Of a stretch of DNA of 64,000 bases, positions 51,583 to 60,582 are shown piece after piece; position 1 is the stretch's first letter, and every line of letters begins with the position of its first letter. A program made the position numbers and the translations under genes. Origin of the DNA: Micromonospora sp. HK10 (GTDB taxonomy: Bacteria > Actinomycetota > Actinomycetes > Mycobacteriales > Micromonosporaceae); the NCBI RefSeq assembly GCF_000982955.1, contig NZ_KQ058902.1:1-64000 (forward strand), given 5' to 3'. The notes under the pieces are model-generated. The model worked only from the letters and a program-made list of their open reading frames with translations. It had not been told where the DNA came from and ran no database searches.

Positions 51583-53141
51583 GCCGGTGCACCTTCCATG
51601 AGGGACCCCGCCATCACGAGGTCGAGCACGGTGTTCTCGTCGAGTTCGCCGGCCGGGGCCTCCCGGACCACCCGGCCCTCCCACATCACCAGCACCCGAT
51701 CGGCCAGGCCGAGCACCTCGGGCACCTCGCTGGAGACCAGCAGCACGCCGACGCCGCGCGCGGCGAGGGCCCGGATCACCTGGTACAGCTCGGCCCGGGC
51801 GCCCACGTCCACGCCCCGGGTCGGCTCGTCGAGCAGCAGCAGCCGGGTGCCGCCGAGCAGCCAGCGGCCGACCACCACCTTCTGCTGGTTGCCGCCGGAG
51901 AGGGTGCGTACCGGCCGGCGCACGTCGCGGGGGCGCAGCTCCAGCGAGTCGGCGATCCGGTCCGCCGCGTCCCGTTCCCGGCCGGCGTCGGTGAACCCGA
52001 GTCGGGCGTACCGGCCGAAGGTGGACAGGGTGACGTTGCGGTAGATCGGCTCGCCGAGCAGCAGCGCCTGGCTCTTGCGCTCCTCGGGGGCCATTCCCAT
52101 GCCGGCCCGCACGGCCGCGCCGACGCTGCCCGGGCGGAGCGGGCGCCCGTCCATCCGGACCGTGCCGGCGTGCGCCCGCCGGGCGCCGTAGATGGTCTCC
52201 AGCAGCTCCGAGCGGCCGGAGCCGACCAGACCGGCGATGCCCACCACCTCGCCGGCCCGCACGCTCAGCGAGACGTCGGCGAACTCGCCGGTCCGGGTGA
52301 GCCCGTCGACCCGCAGCAGCTCCGCGCCGTCGACCTCGCCGGCCGGGCGCGGCGGGAAGACGTACTCGATGGTCCGCCCGGTCATCCGGGCGACCAGGTC
52401 GCGGGTCGGCGTGTCGCGGGCCGGCAGGTTCGCCGCGGTGGTCCGGCCGTCCTTGAGTACGGTGACCCGGTCGCCGATCTCGCGGATCTCCTCCAGCCGG
52501 TGCGAGATGTAGATGACCGCGATGCCCTGGGCGGCGAGTTCCCGGATGATCCGGAACAGGTTGGCCACCTCGTCGTGGGCCAGCACCGCGCTCGGCTCGT
52601 CCATGATGATCAGTCGGGCCTCGTGCGACAGCGCCCGGGCCATGCTGACGATCTGCTTGCCGGCGGCGGGCAGGTGGCGGACCAGCCGGCCGGGCGGGAT
52701 CTCCGGGTGGCCGAGCCGGGTCAGGATCTGCCGGGTCCGGCGGGCCGTCTGCCCGCGCCGGACGAAGCCGATCCGGCGCGGCTCGTGGCCGAGGAAGGCG
52801 TTCTCCGCCACCGACAGGTCGTCGACCAGGTCGAGTTCCTGGTAGATGGTGGCGATCCCGGCGCGCATGGCGGTCTGCGGGTTGGCGAAGGCGGCCGGGC
52901 GGCCGCGCCACTCGACCTCCCCCGAGTCGGGCCGGTGCACCCCGGCGAGCACCTTGATCAGGGTGGACTTGCCGGCGCCGTTCTGCCCGAGCAGGCAGTG
53001 CACCTCGCCGGCCCGCACCTCGAGCTGCACCCCGTCCAGGGCGCGTACCCCCGGGAAGGTCTTGACCACGTCGGTGAGGCGCAGGACCACCTCGCCGGCG
53101 ACGGTGCCGGCGGGGGCCTCCACCAGGGGCGCGTTCGTCAC
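51579..53141 (-). CDS. Sugar ABC transporter ATPase, two-domain (RbsA type)
   Basis: 520 residues with two ATPase halves. The first has Walker A GQNGAGKSTLIKV, a degenerate signature HLPAAGKQIVSMARAL and IMDEPSAVL. The second has GLVGSGRSELLE in place of a full Walker A, the signature LSGGNQQKVVVGRWL and LLLDEPTRGVDVGA. This asymmetry is normal for RbsA/MglA. GTG 53141 is supported by GAGGAGG. It energises the sugar permease. Confidence 0.94.
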   Translation of the reverse strand: MTNAPLVEAPAGTVAGEVVLRLTDVVKTFPGVRALDGVQLEVRAGEVHCLLGQNGAGKSTLIKVLAGVHRPDSGEVEWRGRPAAFANPQTAMRAGIATIYQELDLVDDLSVAENAFLGHEPRRIGFVRRGQTARRTRQILTRLGHPEIPPGRLVRHLPAAGKQIVSMARALSHEARLIIMDEPSAVLAHDEVANLFRIIRELAAQGIAVIYISHRLEEIREIGDRVTVLKDGRTTAANLPARDTPTRDLVARMTGRTIEYVFPPRPAGEVDGAELLRVDGLTRTGEFADVSLSVRAGEVVGIAGLVGSGRSELLETIYGARRAHAGTVRMDGRPLRPGSVGAAVRAGMGMAPEERKSQALLLGEPIYRNVTLSTFGRYARLGFTDAGRERDAADRIADSLELRPRDVRRPVRTLSGGNQQKVVVGRWLLGGTRLLLLDEPTRGVDVGARAELYQVIRALAARGVGVLLVSSEVPEVLGLADRVLVMWEGRVVREAPAGELDENTVLDLVMAGSLMEGAPA

Positions 53142-53167
53142 GTCGGCCTCCTCACGCTGCTGCGGGG

Positions 53168-54373
53168 TCACGCCGCCTCCCCGAAGGCGAGGTCGCTGGC
53201 GAGCACGGCGGCGCCCGCGACGCCCGCGCGCGGGCCCAGTTCGGAGAGGACGACCGGCAGGTTGCCGGTGGCCAGCGGCAGCGACCGGCGGTAGACCACG
53301 CTGCGGATCTCGGCGAGCAGGATGTGGCCGAGCTGGGCCAGCCCGCCGCCGATCACGATCATCGACGGGTTGGTGAAGCTGACCAGGCCGGCCAGGATGC
53401 TGCCGACCCGGCGGCCGCCGACGCGGATGAGCTGGATGCAGGTGACGTCCCCCTCGACCGCCCCCTGCGCCACGTCCAGCGCGGTCACCGCGCCGCCGGC
53501 CGCGAGCCGCTCGGCGAGCGCCGGGGACGTCCCGGCGCGGACCGCGGCGGCGGCCTCCCGGGCCAGCGCCGCGCCGCTGAACACCGCCTCCAGGCAGCCC
53601 AGGTTCCCGCAGGAGCACATCGGACCGTTCGGGTCGACCTGGATGTGGCCGATGTCGCCGGCGCATCCGTCGGTGCCCCGGTAGACCTGGCCGTTGAGGT
53701 AGATGCCGCACCCGATGCCGGTGCCGATCTTGATGAAGAGGAAGTCGTCGACCGAGCGCGCGACGCCCCCGTGCCGCTCGCCGATCGCCATGATGTTGAC
53801 GTCGTTGTCGACCACCGCCGGGCAGCCGTGCTCCCGGGTCAGCAGCTCACGGACCGGGTAGCGGTCCCAGCCGGGCATGATCGGCGGGGAGACCGGCACC
53901 CCGTCGCGGAAGCTGACCGGCCCGGGCACGCCGATGCCGATCGCGTCGAGCCGCTCGTACGCGCCCTCCACCCGGGCCTTGTGCAGCAGCTCGTTGACCC
54001 GGTGCAGGATCACCTTGGGGCCGGAGCGGATGTCGGCCGGCTCGGCGTAGGCGGCCACCGGTTCGAGCCGGCCGTTGACCACTTCGACGTCGATCGAGCT
54101 GGCTCCGAGGTCGACGGCGGCGAACCGCAGGCGCGGGTTCAGCTCGACCAGGGTGGAGCGCCGGCCGCCCCGGGACGCGGCCAGCCCCGCCTCGGCCACG
54201 TAGCCGAGGCCGACCAGCCGTTCCAGCTCGGCCAGCAGGCGCGGGCGGGGCATCTGCAACCGGTCCGCGAGCTCGGCCCGGGACACCGCGCCCTCGTCGC
54301 GCAGCAGTCGCAGCAGCCGCACGTGCAGGGGATCCACCGTCCGCACCGGGGCGCACCTCCGCATCGGAGTCAT
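53168..54373 (-). CDS. ROK-family sugar-responsive repressor
   Basis: 401 residues. An N-terminal winged HTH (GAVSRAELADRLQMPRPRLL, about 28-47) precedes a ROK domain: AVDLGASSIDVEVVNG (phosphate loop), GIGVPGPVSF, the zinc site CAGDIGHIQVDPNGPMCSCG then NLGCLEAV. The catalytic Asp of ROK kinases corresponds to DND in AVVDNDVNIMA. It is the first gene of the sugar operon and probably represses it until the sugar binds. Confidence 0.93.
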   Translation of the reverse strand: MTPMRRCAPVRTVDPLHVRLLRLLRDEGAVSRAELADRLQMPRPRLLAELERLVGLGYVAEAGLAASRGGRRSTLVELNPRLRFAAVDLGASSIDVEVVNGRLEPVAAYAEPADIRSGPKVILHRVNELLHKARVEGAYERLDAIGIGVPGPVSFRDGVPVSPPIMPGWDRYPVRELLTREHGCPAVVDNDVNIMAIGERHGGVARSVDDFLFIKIGTGIGCGIYLNGQVYRGTDGCAGDIGHIQVDPNGPMCSCGNLGCLEAVFSGAALAREAAAAVRAGTSPALAERLAAGGAVTALDVAQGAVEGDVTCIQLIRVGGRRVGSILAGLVSFTNPSMIVIGGGLAQLGHILLAEIRSVVYRRSLPLATGNLPVVLSELGPRAGVAGAAVLASDLAFGEAA

Positions 54374-54435
54374 CGACAGCGACGCGACGGCGACGTGTCG
54401 TGTCCGTCACAGTAGGAGGCTTCCAAGTGGCATGT

Positions 54436-54484
54436 CCAGAGCTTCAGAACTTCTGGCCCAAACTTTTGTCCGTCTGAACAAAAG
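54436..54484. promoter_or_regulatory. Palindromic operators upstream of the ROK operon
   Basis: CCAGA-N11-TCTGG (54436-54456) and CTTTTGT-N8-ACAAAAG (54463-54484) are two inverted repeats in the AT-richer 110 bases before the ROK gene. They are the natural ROK sites; which is used is unknown. Confidence 0.55.
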
Positions 54485-54580
54485 CGCGAAATGGATCAAG
54501 AAAAGCCGCCCCGCCGCCGGTGGGCACCGGGGGCGGGGCGCGGGTGGTCGTGACAGGTGGCCGTGGCGGGACGGCCGCGG

Positions 54581-55669
54581 TCAGCGACGGTTGGCCGCGT
54601 TGCGCTTCTTGCGCAGCTTGCGGTCGTCACGCAGCTCGACGTAGGGCTCCTTGTCGGCCGGGTGCCCGGCCTCGATGGCGCGGCCGCGCTCCAACTCGGC
54701 GTCGAACTCGGCGCCGAGCAGGATGGCGATGTTGCTCAGCCAGAGCCAGACCAGGAAGATGATCACGCCGGCCACCGCCCCGTACGTCTTGTTGTACGAG
54801 CCGAAGTTGCTGACGTAGAGCGCGAAGAGGCCGGAGACGACCAGCCAGATGACCACCGCCAGCACGCCGCCGGGGCTGACCCAGCGGAACCCGCCGTGCC
54901 GGGCGTTCGGCGAGGCCCAGTAGAGGATCGCGAACATCAGGCTCACCAGGAGCAGCAGCACCGGCCACTTGGCGATGTTCCAGACCGTGAGGGCGGTCGA
55001 ACCCAGCCCGATCGCGTCGCCCACCTGCTCGGCGAGGCCGCCGGTGAACACCACGATGACGGCCGCGACCAGCAGCATCACCCCGATCACCGCGGTCACG
55101 CCGAGCCGGATCGGCAGGGTCTTCCAGATCGGCCGCCCCTCGGGCACGTCGTAGATGCTGTTGGAGGCACGCATGAAGGCGGCGGTGTAGCCGGAGGCCG
55201 ACCAGAACGCGGCCAGCAGACCGATCACCGCCGCGATGCTGGCCAGCCCGCCCGACCGGCCGGCCTGGTCGATCGCGGTCTCGATGATCTGCTGGATGTT
55301 CGGCTCCGGCACCGCCTGGCCGACGGCGTCCTTGACCCCCTCGGTGGCCCGGTCGCCGAGCAGCCCGAGCAGCGAGATGAGCACCAGCACGCCCGGGAAG
55401 ATGGACAGCACCCCGTAATAGGTCAGCGCCGCCGCCCAGTCGGTGAGGCTGTCCTCCTGGAACTCGCGCACGGTCCGCTTGAGCGTCGCCACCCAGCCGC
55501 TGCCCGGCAGGTCGGTGGGGCTGTCCGGCCCCTCGTCGGGACCGACCGGCCCGGTGCGGTCACGCCCGGCCTGGCCGGTGCGGTCAGCCCCGGTGTGGGC
55601 GGCGCGCTCAGCCCCGGTGTGGGCGGTGCGGTCGGCCGCGGTGCGGGCGGCGGACTCATCGGTGGCCAT
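54581..55669 (-). CDS. YihY/BrkB-family membrane protein
   Basis: 362 residues. The N-terminal 55 residues are a polar repeat (TADRTAHTGAERAAHTGADR and variants). A YihY domain with six membrane helices follows: DWAAALTYYGVLSIFPGVLV, GLLAAFWSASGYTAAFMRAS and AVAGVIIFLVWLWLSNIAIL. The end is strongly basic (RKLRKKRNAANRR). GAGGAGGG precedes the ATG. Role unknown; the family was once misnamed ribonuclease BN. Confidence 0.9.
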   Translation of the reverse strand: MATDESAARTAADRTAHTGAERAAHTGADRTGQAGRDRTGPVGPDEGPDSPTDLPGSGWVATLKRTVREFQEDSLTDWAAALTYYGVLSIFPGVLVLISLLGLLGDRATEGVKDAVGQAVPEPNIQQIIETAIDQAGRSGGLASIAAVIGLLAAFWSASGYTAAFMRASNSIYDVPEGRPIWKTLPIRLGVTAVIGVMLLVAAVIVVFTGGLAEQVGDAIGLGSTALTVWNIAKWPVLLLLVSLMFAILYWASPNARHGGFRWVSPGGVLAVVIWLVVSGLFALYVSNFGSYNKTYGAVAGVIIFLVWLWLSNIAILLGAEFDAELERGRAIEAGHPADKEPYVELRDDRKLRKKRNAANRR

Positions 55670-55728
55670 CGGCCCTCCTCGTCGTCGGCGTCGTCTCCGA
55701 CATGCCCGACGACCAGGGTGGTTAACCC

Positions 55729-56541
55729 CTACCGGTAGAGCATCCGGCTCATCCGCCGGGACGCCAACGCCAGCATGCCGGCGGTCAGCGCCACCAGGTA
55801 TGCCACGTCCAGCAGCCAGCCGCCGGAGCCGCCCACGCAGATCTCCCGGATCAGGTGCACCGACCGGTAGAGCGGCGTCACCTCGACCAGCCAGCGCAGC
55901 GCCACCGGGTATGCCTCGGCCGGCACGAACGTGCCGGAGAACAGGAAGAGGGTGAACTGCGCCGACCCCATCAGGTCGAAATCCTGCCAGCTGCGCATCA
56001 GGGTGGAGACGGTCATGCCGAGCGCCCCGAACGCGAAGCCGACCAGCACCGCGGCCGGGAACGCGGCGGCGGCCCGCGCGGCGGTGGTCAGGTCCGCCAC
56101 CACCATGATCACGAGGAACGCGGCCGAGTAGAGGCTGCCCCGGATCATCGCCCAGGCCAGCTCGCCGAGGGCGATCTCGAACGGCTGCACCGGGGTGGCG
56201 ATCACCCCGTCGTACAGCTTCATGAACTTCATCTTGCCGAAGAAGTTGAAGGTGGTCTCCGACAGTGCCCCGCTCATCGCCGACGAGGCGAGCATCGCCG
56301 GGGCCACGAAGGCGGCGTACGTGACCACCTGCCCGCCCGGCAGGGTGAGGTCGCCGACCAGCGCGCCCACTCCGACGCCGATGGAGAAGAGGTAGAGCAC
56401 CGGCTCCAGGAAACCGGAGACCAGCACCAGCCAGTACGCGCTGCGCAACGCCGTGAAGTTGCGCTCGGCCACCGAGGCGGAGCGGCGCGGCCCGCCCTCG
56501 AAGCTGACCAGCCGGGGCAGGACCAGAGTGACCACGGACAT
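55729..56541 (-). CDS. ABC-2 (NodJ/DrrB-like) permease
   Basis: 270 residues, six helices. RNFTALRSAYWLVLVSGFLEPVLYL, split as RNFTALRSAYWL and SGFLEPVLYL, and MSGALSETTFNFFGKMKFMK are NodJ/DrrB-type segments. ATG 56541 is directly after GGGGAGG; GTG 56535 has better spacing and may be the real start. It follows a second permease by six bases. No ATPase is nearby. Confidence 0.88.
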   Translation of the reverse strand: MSVVTLVLPRLVSFEGGPRRSASVAERNFTALRSAYWLVLVSGFLEPVLYLFSIGVGVGALVGDLTLPGGQVVTYAAFVAPAMLASSAMSGALSETTFNFFGKMKFMKLYDGVIATPVQPFEIALGELAWAMIRGSLYSAAFLVIMVVADLTTAARAAAAFPAAVLVGFAFGALGMTVSTLMRSWQDFDLMGSAQFTLFLFSGTFVPAEAYPVALRWLVEVTPLYRSVHLIREICVGGSGGWLLDVAYLVALTAGMLALASRRMSRMLYR

Positions 56542-56547
56542 CCTCCC

Positions 56548-57351
56548 CTAGACGACGAGCGCGCGGCGGAACACCCGCCGCGCCAGCAGCCAGCCGCCGA
56601 CGGACCAGGCGGCGAGGTAGAGCAGGTGGCCGGGCACCGACCACTGCGGGGCCACGCCCAACGTGGCCGCCCGGCACAGGTCCACGCCGTGCCAGAGGGG
56701 CGTCACGTACGCCACCTGGCGCAGCCCGCCGGGCAACTGCTCGACGGGGAAGAACACCCCGGCGAAGAGGGTCATCGGGATCACCGCGAACCGGAACAGC
56801 AGGGCAAGGTAGCTGTCGCTCGGCACCGCGGCGCTGAACGCGAAGACCGGCGCGGCCACCGCCAGGCCGAGCAGCAGCCCGACCAACGGCACGACCGCCG
56901 CCCACGGCGAGCGCAGCGCCCCGAACAGCGCGGTGACCAGCAGGAACGCCACCGTGCTGGTGAGCACCCGGAACAGCACGAAGGCCAGGTGGCCGCCCAT
57001 GATGTCACCGATCCGCAGCGGCGCGGCCGCCTGGGCGGAATAGGTGCCGATCCAGCGGAAGTTGCTCAGCACCGGCCAGGTGGACTCGGCGACCGCCACC
57101 TGGAACGCGGTCGAGGCGATCAGGCCGGGGACCAGCCAGTCCAGGTAGGGCACCCCGCCCACGCCCCGGTCCACGTACGCCCCGACGCCCACACCGAACC
57201 CGAGCACGGTGAGCACCGGCAGCAGGAACGAGGAGAAGACCCCGGCCCGCCAGGTGCGCCGGTAACCGACCAGGTAGTAAGCGAACACCGCCAGCGCCGG
57301 CACCCGGGCCACCCCCGGCCCGGCCCGCTCCGCCACGCTCACGTCGACCAC
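56548..57351 (-). CDS. ABC-2 (NodJ-like) permease, paired
   Basis: 267 residues, six helices, paralogous to the next gene. VFAYYLVGYRRTWRAGVFSS and YLDWLVPGLIASTAFQVAVA are typical. GTG 57351 or GTG 57342 is the start. The pair normally follows an ATPase gene; here the upstream flank is the 3-prime fragment of an unrelated NmrA gene, so the ATPase is lost or encoded elsewhere. Confidence 0.87.
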   Translation of the reverse strand: MVDVSVAERAGPGVARVPALAVFAYYLVGYRRTWRAGVFSSFLLPVLTVLGFGVGVGAYVDRGVGGVPYLDWLVPGLIASTAFQVAVAESTWPVLSNFRWIGTYSAQAAAPLRIGDIMGGHLAFVLFRVLTSTVAFLLVTALFGALRSPWAAVVPLVGLLLGLAVAAPVFAFSAAVPSDSYLALLFRFAVIPMTLFAGVFFPVEQLPGGLRQVAYVTPLWHGVDLCRAATLGVAPQWSVPGHLLYLAAWSVGGWLLARRVFRRALVV

Positions 57352-57485
57352 CCCTGCGCTCCGCCCACGTCGGCCTTCCTACCCCTGGGGTACGACAGTC
57401 GCCGGTCACCCTACGGCCGGGCATCCGGTGCCGTCGCGGGAGTTTCCGCCGTCACGAGCTCGACAAGAGGGAGCGCCTGCCGGGG

Positions 57486-57752
57486 TCAGGCGAAGTCGAC
57501 CGCGTGATCGGTGGCCCACTGGTCGAACGAACGCGCGGGCCGCCCGAGCACCGCCGCCACGTCGTCGGTGACCCGCTCGGGCGTCTCGACCATCGCGGCC
57601 CAACCGGCCAGTGCCGCATCCGCGAACGCCGGGCTGCCCATCGCCGCGGCCAGCATCGGGCGGATGGCCTGGGTCCGGCCGATGAGCGTACGGCCGCAGG
57701 CGATGCCACCGAATTGGACTCGGACGTAGCGGTAGCTGCGGGCGGTGTTCAC
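57486..57752 (-). pseudogene. 3-prime fragment of an NmrA/SDR NAD(P)-binding gene
   Basis: 88 codons. ERVTDDVAAVLGRPARSFDQ and WATDHAVDF match the C-terminal end of NmrA-like NAD(P)-binding proteins; the Rossmann half is missing and the first 40 codons match nothing. GTG 57752 overlaps the stop of the DUF4097 gene (GTGA), so it may still be translated. Confidence 0.65.
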
Positions 57753-58429
57753 TCGGATGCGGTGACGAGGATGTCGCCGCCGCCGGAGTGGACACCGATC
57801 CTGTGCGCGGAGGCAGCGTCGGTGGGGATCTCGACGGTGGTCGTGCCGCCGGAGCCCTGCGCGTCGATGCTGTAGCGGTCGCGGGGTAGCCGGAGCGTGA
57901 CGTCACCACCGCTACTGTCCACGCGGACGGACTCGGGCGGCTTGGTGAACGTGAGCTGGATGGCGCCGCCGCCGGTCCGGGCCGTGATGGTGGCCGGGGT
58001 GATCCCGCTCGCGTCGACCGCTCCGCCGCCGGACGTCAGGTTCAGCTCGCCGGACAGGCCGGTGACGGAGATGGTGCCGCCGGCACTGTCAAGCGTGGCC
58101 TTGAACCTGGCCGGCACCTCGAGGTGGTAGTCGACACCGCAGTTGCCTCGGTGGCCCTGGCAGCCCGACGTAAACGTGAGATCCGACCCAACGACGTTGT
58201 GCTGCGGTACCGGTTTCGCGCCGGTGTACCGGATGGTCTCGGTGACGTGCACGGTGTCGCCGGAGCCGGCCGTGACGGTGATCCGGCCGCCGAGGCTGCT
58301 GACGGCGAGGGCGTCAACCTTGTCGGTGAGGTCGTACGCGCGGGTCTCGGTCTGCTGCTGCTCGTCGCAGGCGGCCAGCGGTACGAGCGCCATGGCGAGA
58401 CAGGCGAGTGCGGTGATGCGGGTGCGCAC
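57749..58429 (-). CDS. DUF4097 beta-helix lipoprotein
   Basis: 226 residues from GTG 58429. The signal has a lipobox LAAC at residue 21. Tandem beta-repeat segments follow: VSSLGGRITVTAGSGD, LDSAGGTISVTGLSGELNLT, SGGGAVDASGI and DSSGGDVTLRLP, the DUF4097/YvlB pattern. DUF4097 proteins are envelope-stress associated. It is in the operon 61712 to 57749 after the alpha/beta hydrolase (20-base gap). Confidence 0.87.
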   Translation of the reverse strand: MRTRITALACLAMALVPLAACDEQQQTETRAYDLTDKVDALAVSSLGGRITVTAGSGDTVHVTETIRYTGAKPVPQHNVVGSDLTFTSGCQGHRGNCGVDYHLEVPARFKATLDSAGGTISVTGLSGELNLTSGGGAVDASGITPATITARTGGGAIQLTFTKPPESVRVDSSGGDVTLRLPRDRYSIDAQGSGGTTTVEIPTDAASAHRIGVHSGGGDILVTASE

Positions 58430-58449
58430 AAAGTGGCCTTTCCAGACGG

Positions 58450-59829
58450 TCAGGGGAGCAGGAGGCCCCAGTACAGGGCCCAGGGAAGGAAGAGGACGCC
58501 GGCCACGAGCAGGAAGCCTTGGCGCAGACGGTCGACGGTGGAAGTACGCCATGCGTGGATCGTCGCGGCGGTGGTGATGACGGTTATGAGCGCGACGGCC
58601 TGGAGCGCCAGCCAGAACACGGGCCGCCCACCTAGCATCGGGCCCGGTGAGATGCCCTTCCAGTTGGCGCTCTCGGCCACGGTGACGAAGTACGCGACGA
58701 AGCCGATGACCGCGGTGGCACCTGTCGCGGCGAGGAGCCGGGCGGGACGAGCGGCGGTTGCCGCACGGCGGGACACTCGCCGGACAAGAGCGACGATCGG
58801 GTAGGACAGGAAGCCGGTCAGGAGCACGGCGAGGGCGATGAGCTGTGCGGGCCAGGACTCCCACCATGCCGAGGGGGCCAGTGCGACGCTGTGCGCCTGC
58901 TGCGCCGGGGGTTGATCGACGTGCGGCGGCGGAATGGTGCCGGCGCCGACCGCGCGGACCCAGTCGCCGACGATCTCCGGGTACGACGGGAACAGTTCGT
59001 TGGTGAACATGCCGGTGTCGTCGAGGACTCGCAAGGTGTGTCCTGCGCTGGGGATGAACCGGACGGTCAGCGGCGAGCGGATCGTCTGGCGCAGGACAGC
59101 GACGCTCTCGGCGGGCGGCACTTGCGTGTCGGCCGTTCCGTACACGGCGAGGACCGGCTGCGTGACGGCGGACAGCGCCGGCCGTGGCTCGTAGTCGGCC
59201 TCGGCGAACAGTCCTGCGTCGTGCGCGAGCCGGTAGAACTTGTTGGACAGCGTGTCGGTGAGCGCGCCGGAGACTCCGGCGTCGGCCAGTTTGTTGCGCA
59301 TGTTCCAGTTCTGGACGCGCAGCGGTGGCAGGGCCGGGGCGGAGGCGAGGATGAGGAAGGCGATGTCCTTCGACCGGCTCGCGGCGATGGGCATGACCCA
59401 GCCGCCCTCGCTGATCCCCCAGAGCCCGACGACGTTCGGCTTCACTCCGGGTTGCTTTCGCAGGACGCCGACCGCAGCGACGACGTCGTCGGCGAGCAGC
59501 GAGTACACCGGGTTGTCGAGCGGGCGTTTGTCGTACGCGAGAACGGCGATCCCCTGTCGCGCGAAGGCGATCGCCTCCGGGGTGACGCTTGCCCGCTTGC
59601 CGTTGCCGGAGCCGTGCACCAGCACCAGTCCGGGCAGCGGGCCGGACGCGGCGCGAGGCGCGAAGACCGTACCGGCAAGGGTCTTTCCGCCGGCCGTAGG
59701 AATTCCGACGTCGGTCGTGGTCAGGTCGGCCGGGACCGGCGCCGGCGGAGGGGCGGCGGCTGACGGTAGGCCGGTCAGTGCGATGGCGACGAGCACCAGG
59801 CTCAGGATTCGGACAGTGCGTGCGGTCAC
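58450..59829 (-). CDS. Exported alpha/beta hydrolase with membrane tail
   Basis: 459 residues. A signal peptide (about 1-25) precedes a hydrolase domain: LVHGSGNGKR, the elbow GISEGGW (Ser near 145), the acid in YGTADTQVP and the His in AGHTLRV. Four C-terminal membrane helices (about 325-455) anchor it, so the hydrolase faces outside. It is downstream of a kinase/regulator pair (81-base gap) and coupled to DUF4097. Substrate probably an envelope or antibiotic ester; unknown. Confidence 0.88.
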   Translation of the reverse strand: MTARTVRILSLVLVAIALTGLPSAAAPPPAPVPADLTTTDVGIPTAGGKTLAGTVFAPRAASGPLPGLVLVHGSGNGKRASVTPEAIAFARQGIAVLAYDKRPLDNPVYSLLADDVVAAVGVLRKQPGVKPNVVGLWGISEGGWVMPIAASRSKDIAFLILASAPALPPLRVQNWNMRNKLADAGVSGALTDTLSNKFYRLAHDAGLFAEADYEPRPALSAVTQPVLAVYGTADTQVPPAESVAVLRQTIRSPLTVRFIPSAGHTLRVLDDTGMFTNELFPSYPEIVGDWVRAVGAGTIPPPHVDQPPAQQAHSVALAPSAWWESWPAQLIALAVLLTGFLSYPIVALVRRVSRRAATAARPARLLAATGATAVIGFVAYFVTVAESANWKGISPGPMLGGRPVFWLALQAVALITVITTAATIHAWRTSTVDRLRQGFLLVAGVLFLPWALYWGLLLP

Positions 59830-59910
59830 CGGACGATCATCGAAGAACCGGTGTGCGCAGCCATCGCCGCCGCGAACGGACCTACCTGGGTCGCGGGAGC
59901 GGTTCTGGTC

Positions 59911-60582
59911 TCACTCCACAGAGGGAGGCGGCTCGCCGACGACGACGAGACCGGACTCGTACGCGGCCACGACCGCCTGTGCCCGGTCCCGCAGGCCGAG
60001 CTTGGCGAGCACACTGCTGACATGCGTCTTGACGGTGTGCTCGCTGACCACCAGCCCGGCTGCGATCTCGGCATTGGTCAGCCCCCGGCCGAGGAGCTGC
60101 AGCGTCTCGCGCTCCCGCGGGGTGAGCCGGTCCAGGCCGGTCCAGGAGTTGGGCGGCGGCGCCTGCCTGCGGACCGCCGTCTCGATCAGCCGGGTGGTGA
60201 CCGCTGGGGCGAGCAGCGACTCACCAGCGGCGACGACCCGGACCGCGTGGACCAGTTCGGCGCGGCGGAGGTCCTTGAGCAGGAAGCCGCTCGCTCCGGC
60301 GCGCAGCGCGTCGTACACGTAGTCGTCCTGCCCGAATGTCGTCAGCATGAGCACCCGTACGGGTTCGCCGCTCAGCCGCTGGGTGGCCTCGATGCCGTCC
60401 ATCCCCGGCATTTGGATGTCGAGCACCAGGACGTCGGGGGTGTGCTCGTGAACGGCGGCCACCGCCTCGGCGCCGTCAGCGGCCTCGGCGACGACCTCCA
60501 TGTCGGGCTCGGCGTCGAGGATCGCCGCGAAGGCGCCTCGCACGAGCTCCTGGTCGTCGGCGACCACGATGCGGATGCTCAT
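59911..60582 (-). CDS. NarL-family response regulator
   Basis: 223 residues. Receiver with DD near 10, phospho-acceptor in LVLDIQMPGMDGIEAT and K in FLLKDLR. LuxR HTH: LTPRERETLQLLGRGLTNAE then IAAGLVVSEHTVKTHVSSVL. Its ATG overlaps the kinase stop (ATGA). It probably controls the downstream hydrolase and DUF4097 genes. Confidence 0.94.
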   Translation of the reverse strand: MSIRIVVADDQELVRGAFAAILDAEPDMEVVAEAADGAEAVAAVHEHTPDVLVLDIQMPGMDGIEATQRLSGEPVRVLMLTTFGQDDYVYDALRAGASGFLLKDLRRAELVHAVRVVAAGESLLAPAVTTRLIETAVRRQAPPPNSWTGLDRLTPRERETLQLLGRGLTNAEIAAGLVVSEHTVKTHVSSVLAKLGLRDRAQAVVAAYESGLVVVGEPPPSVE

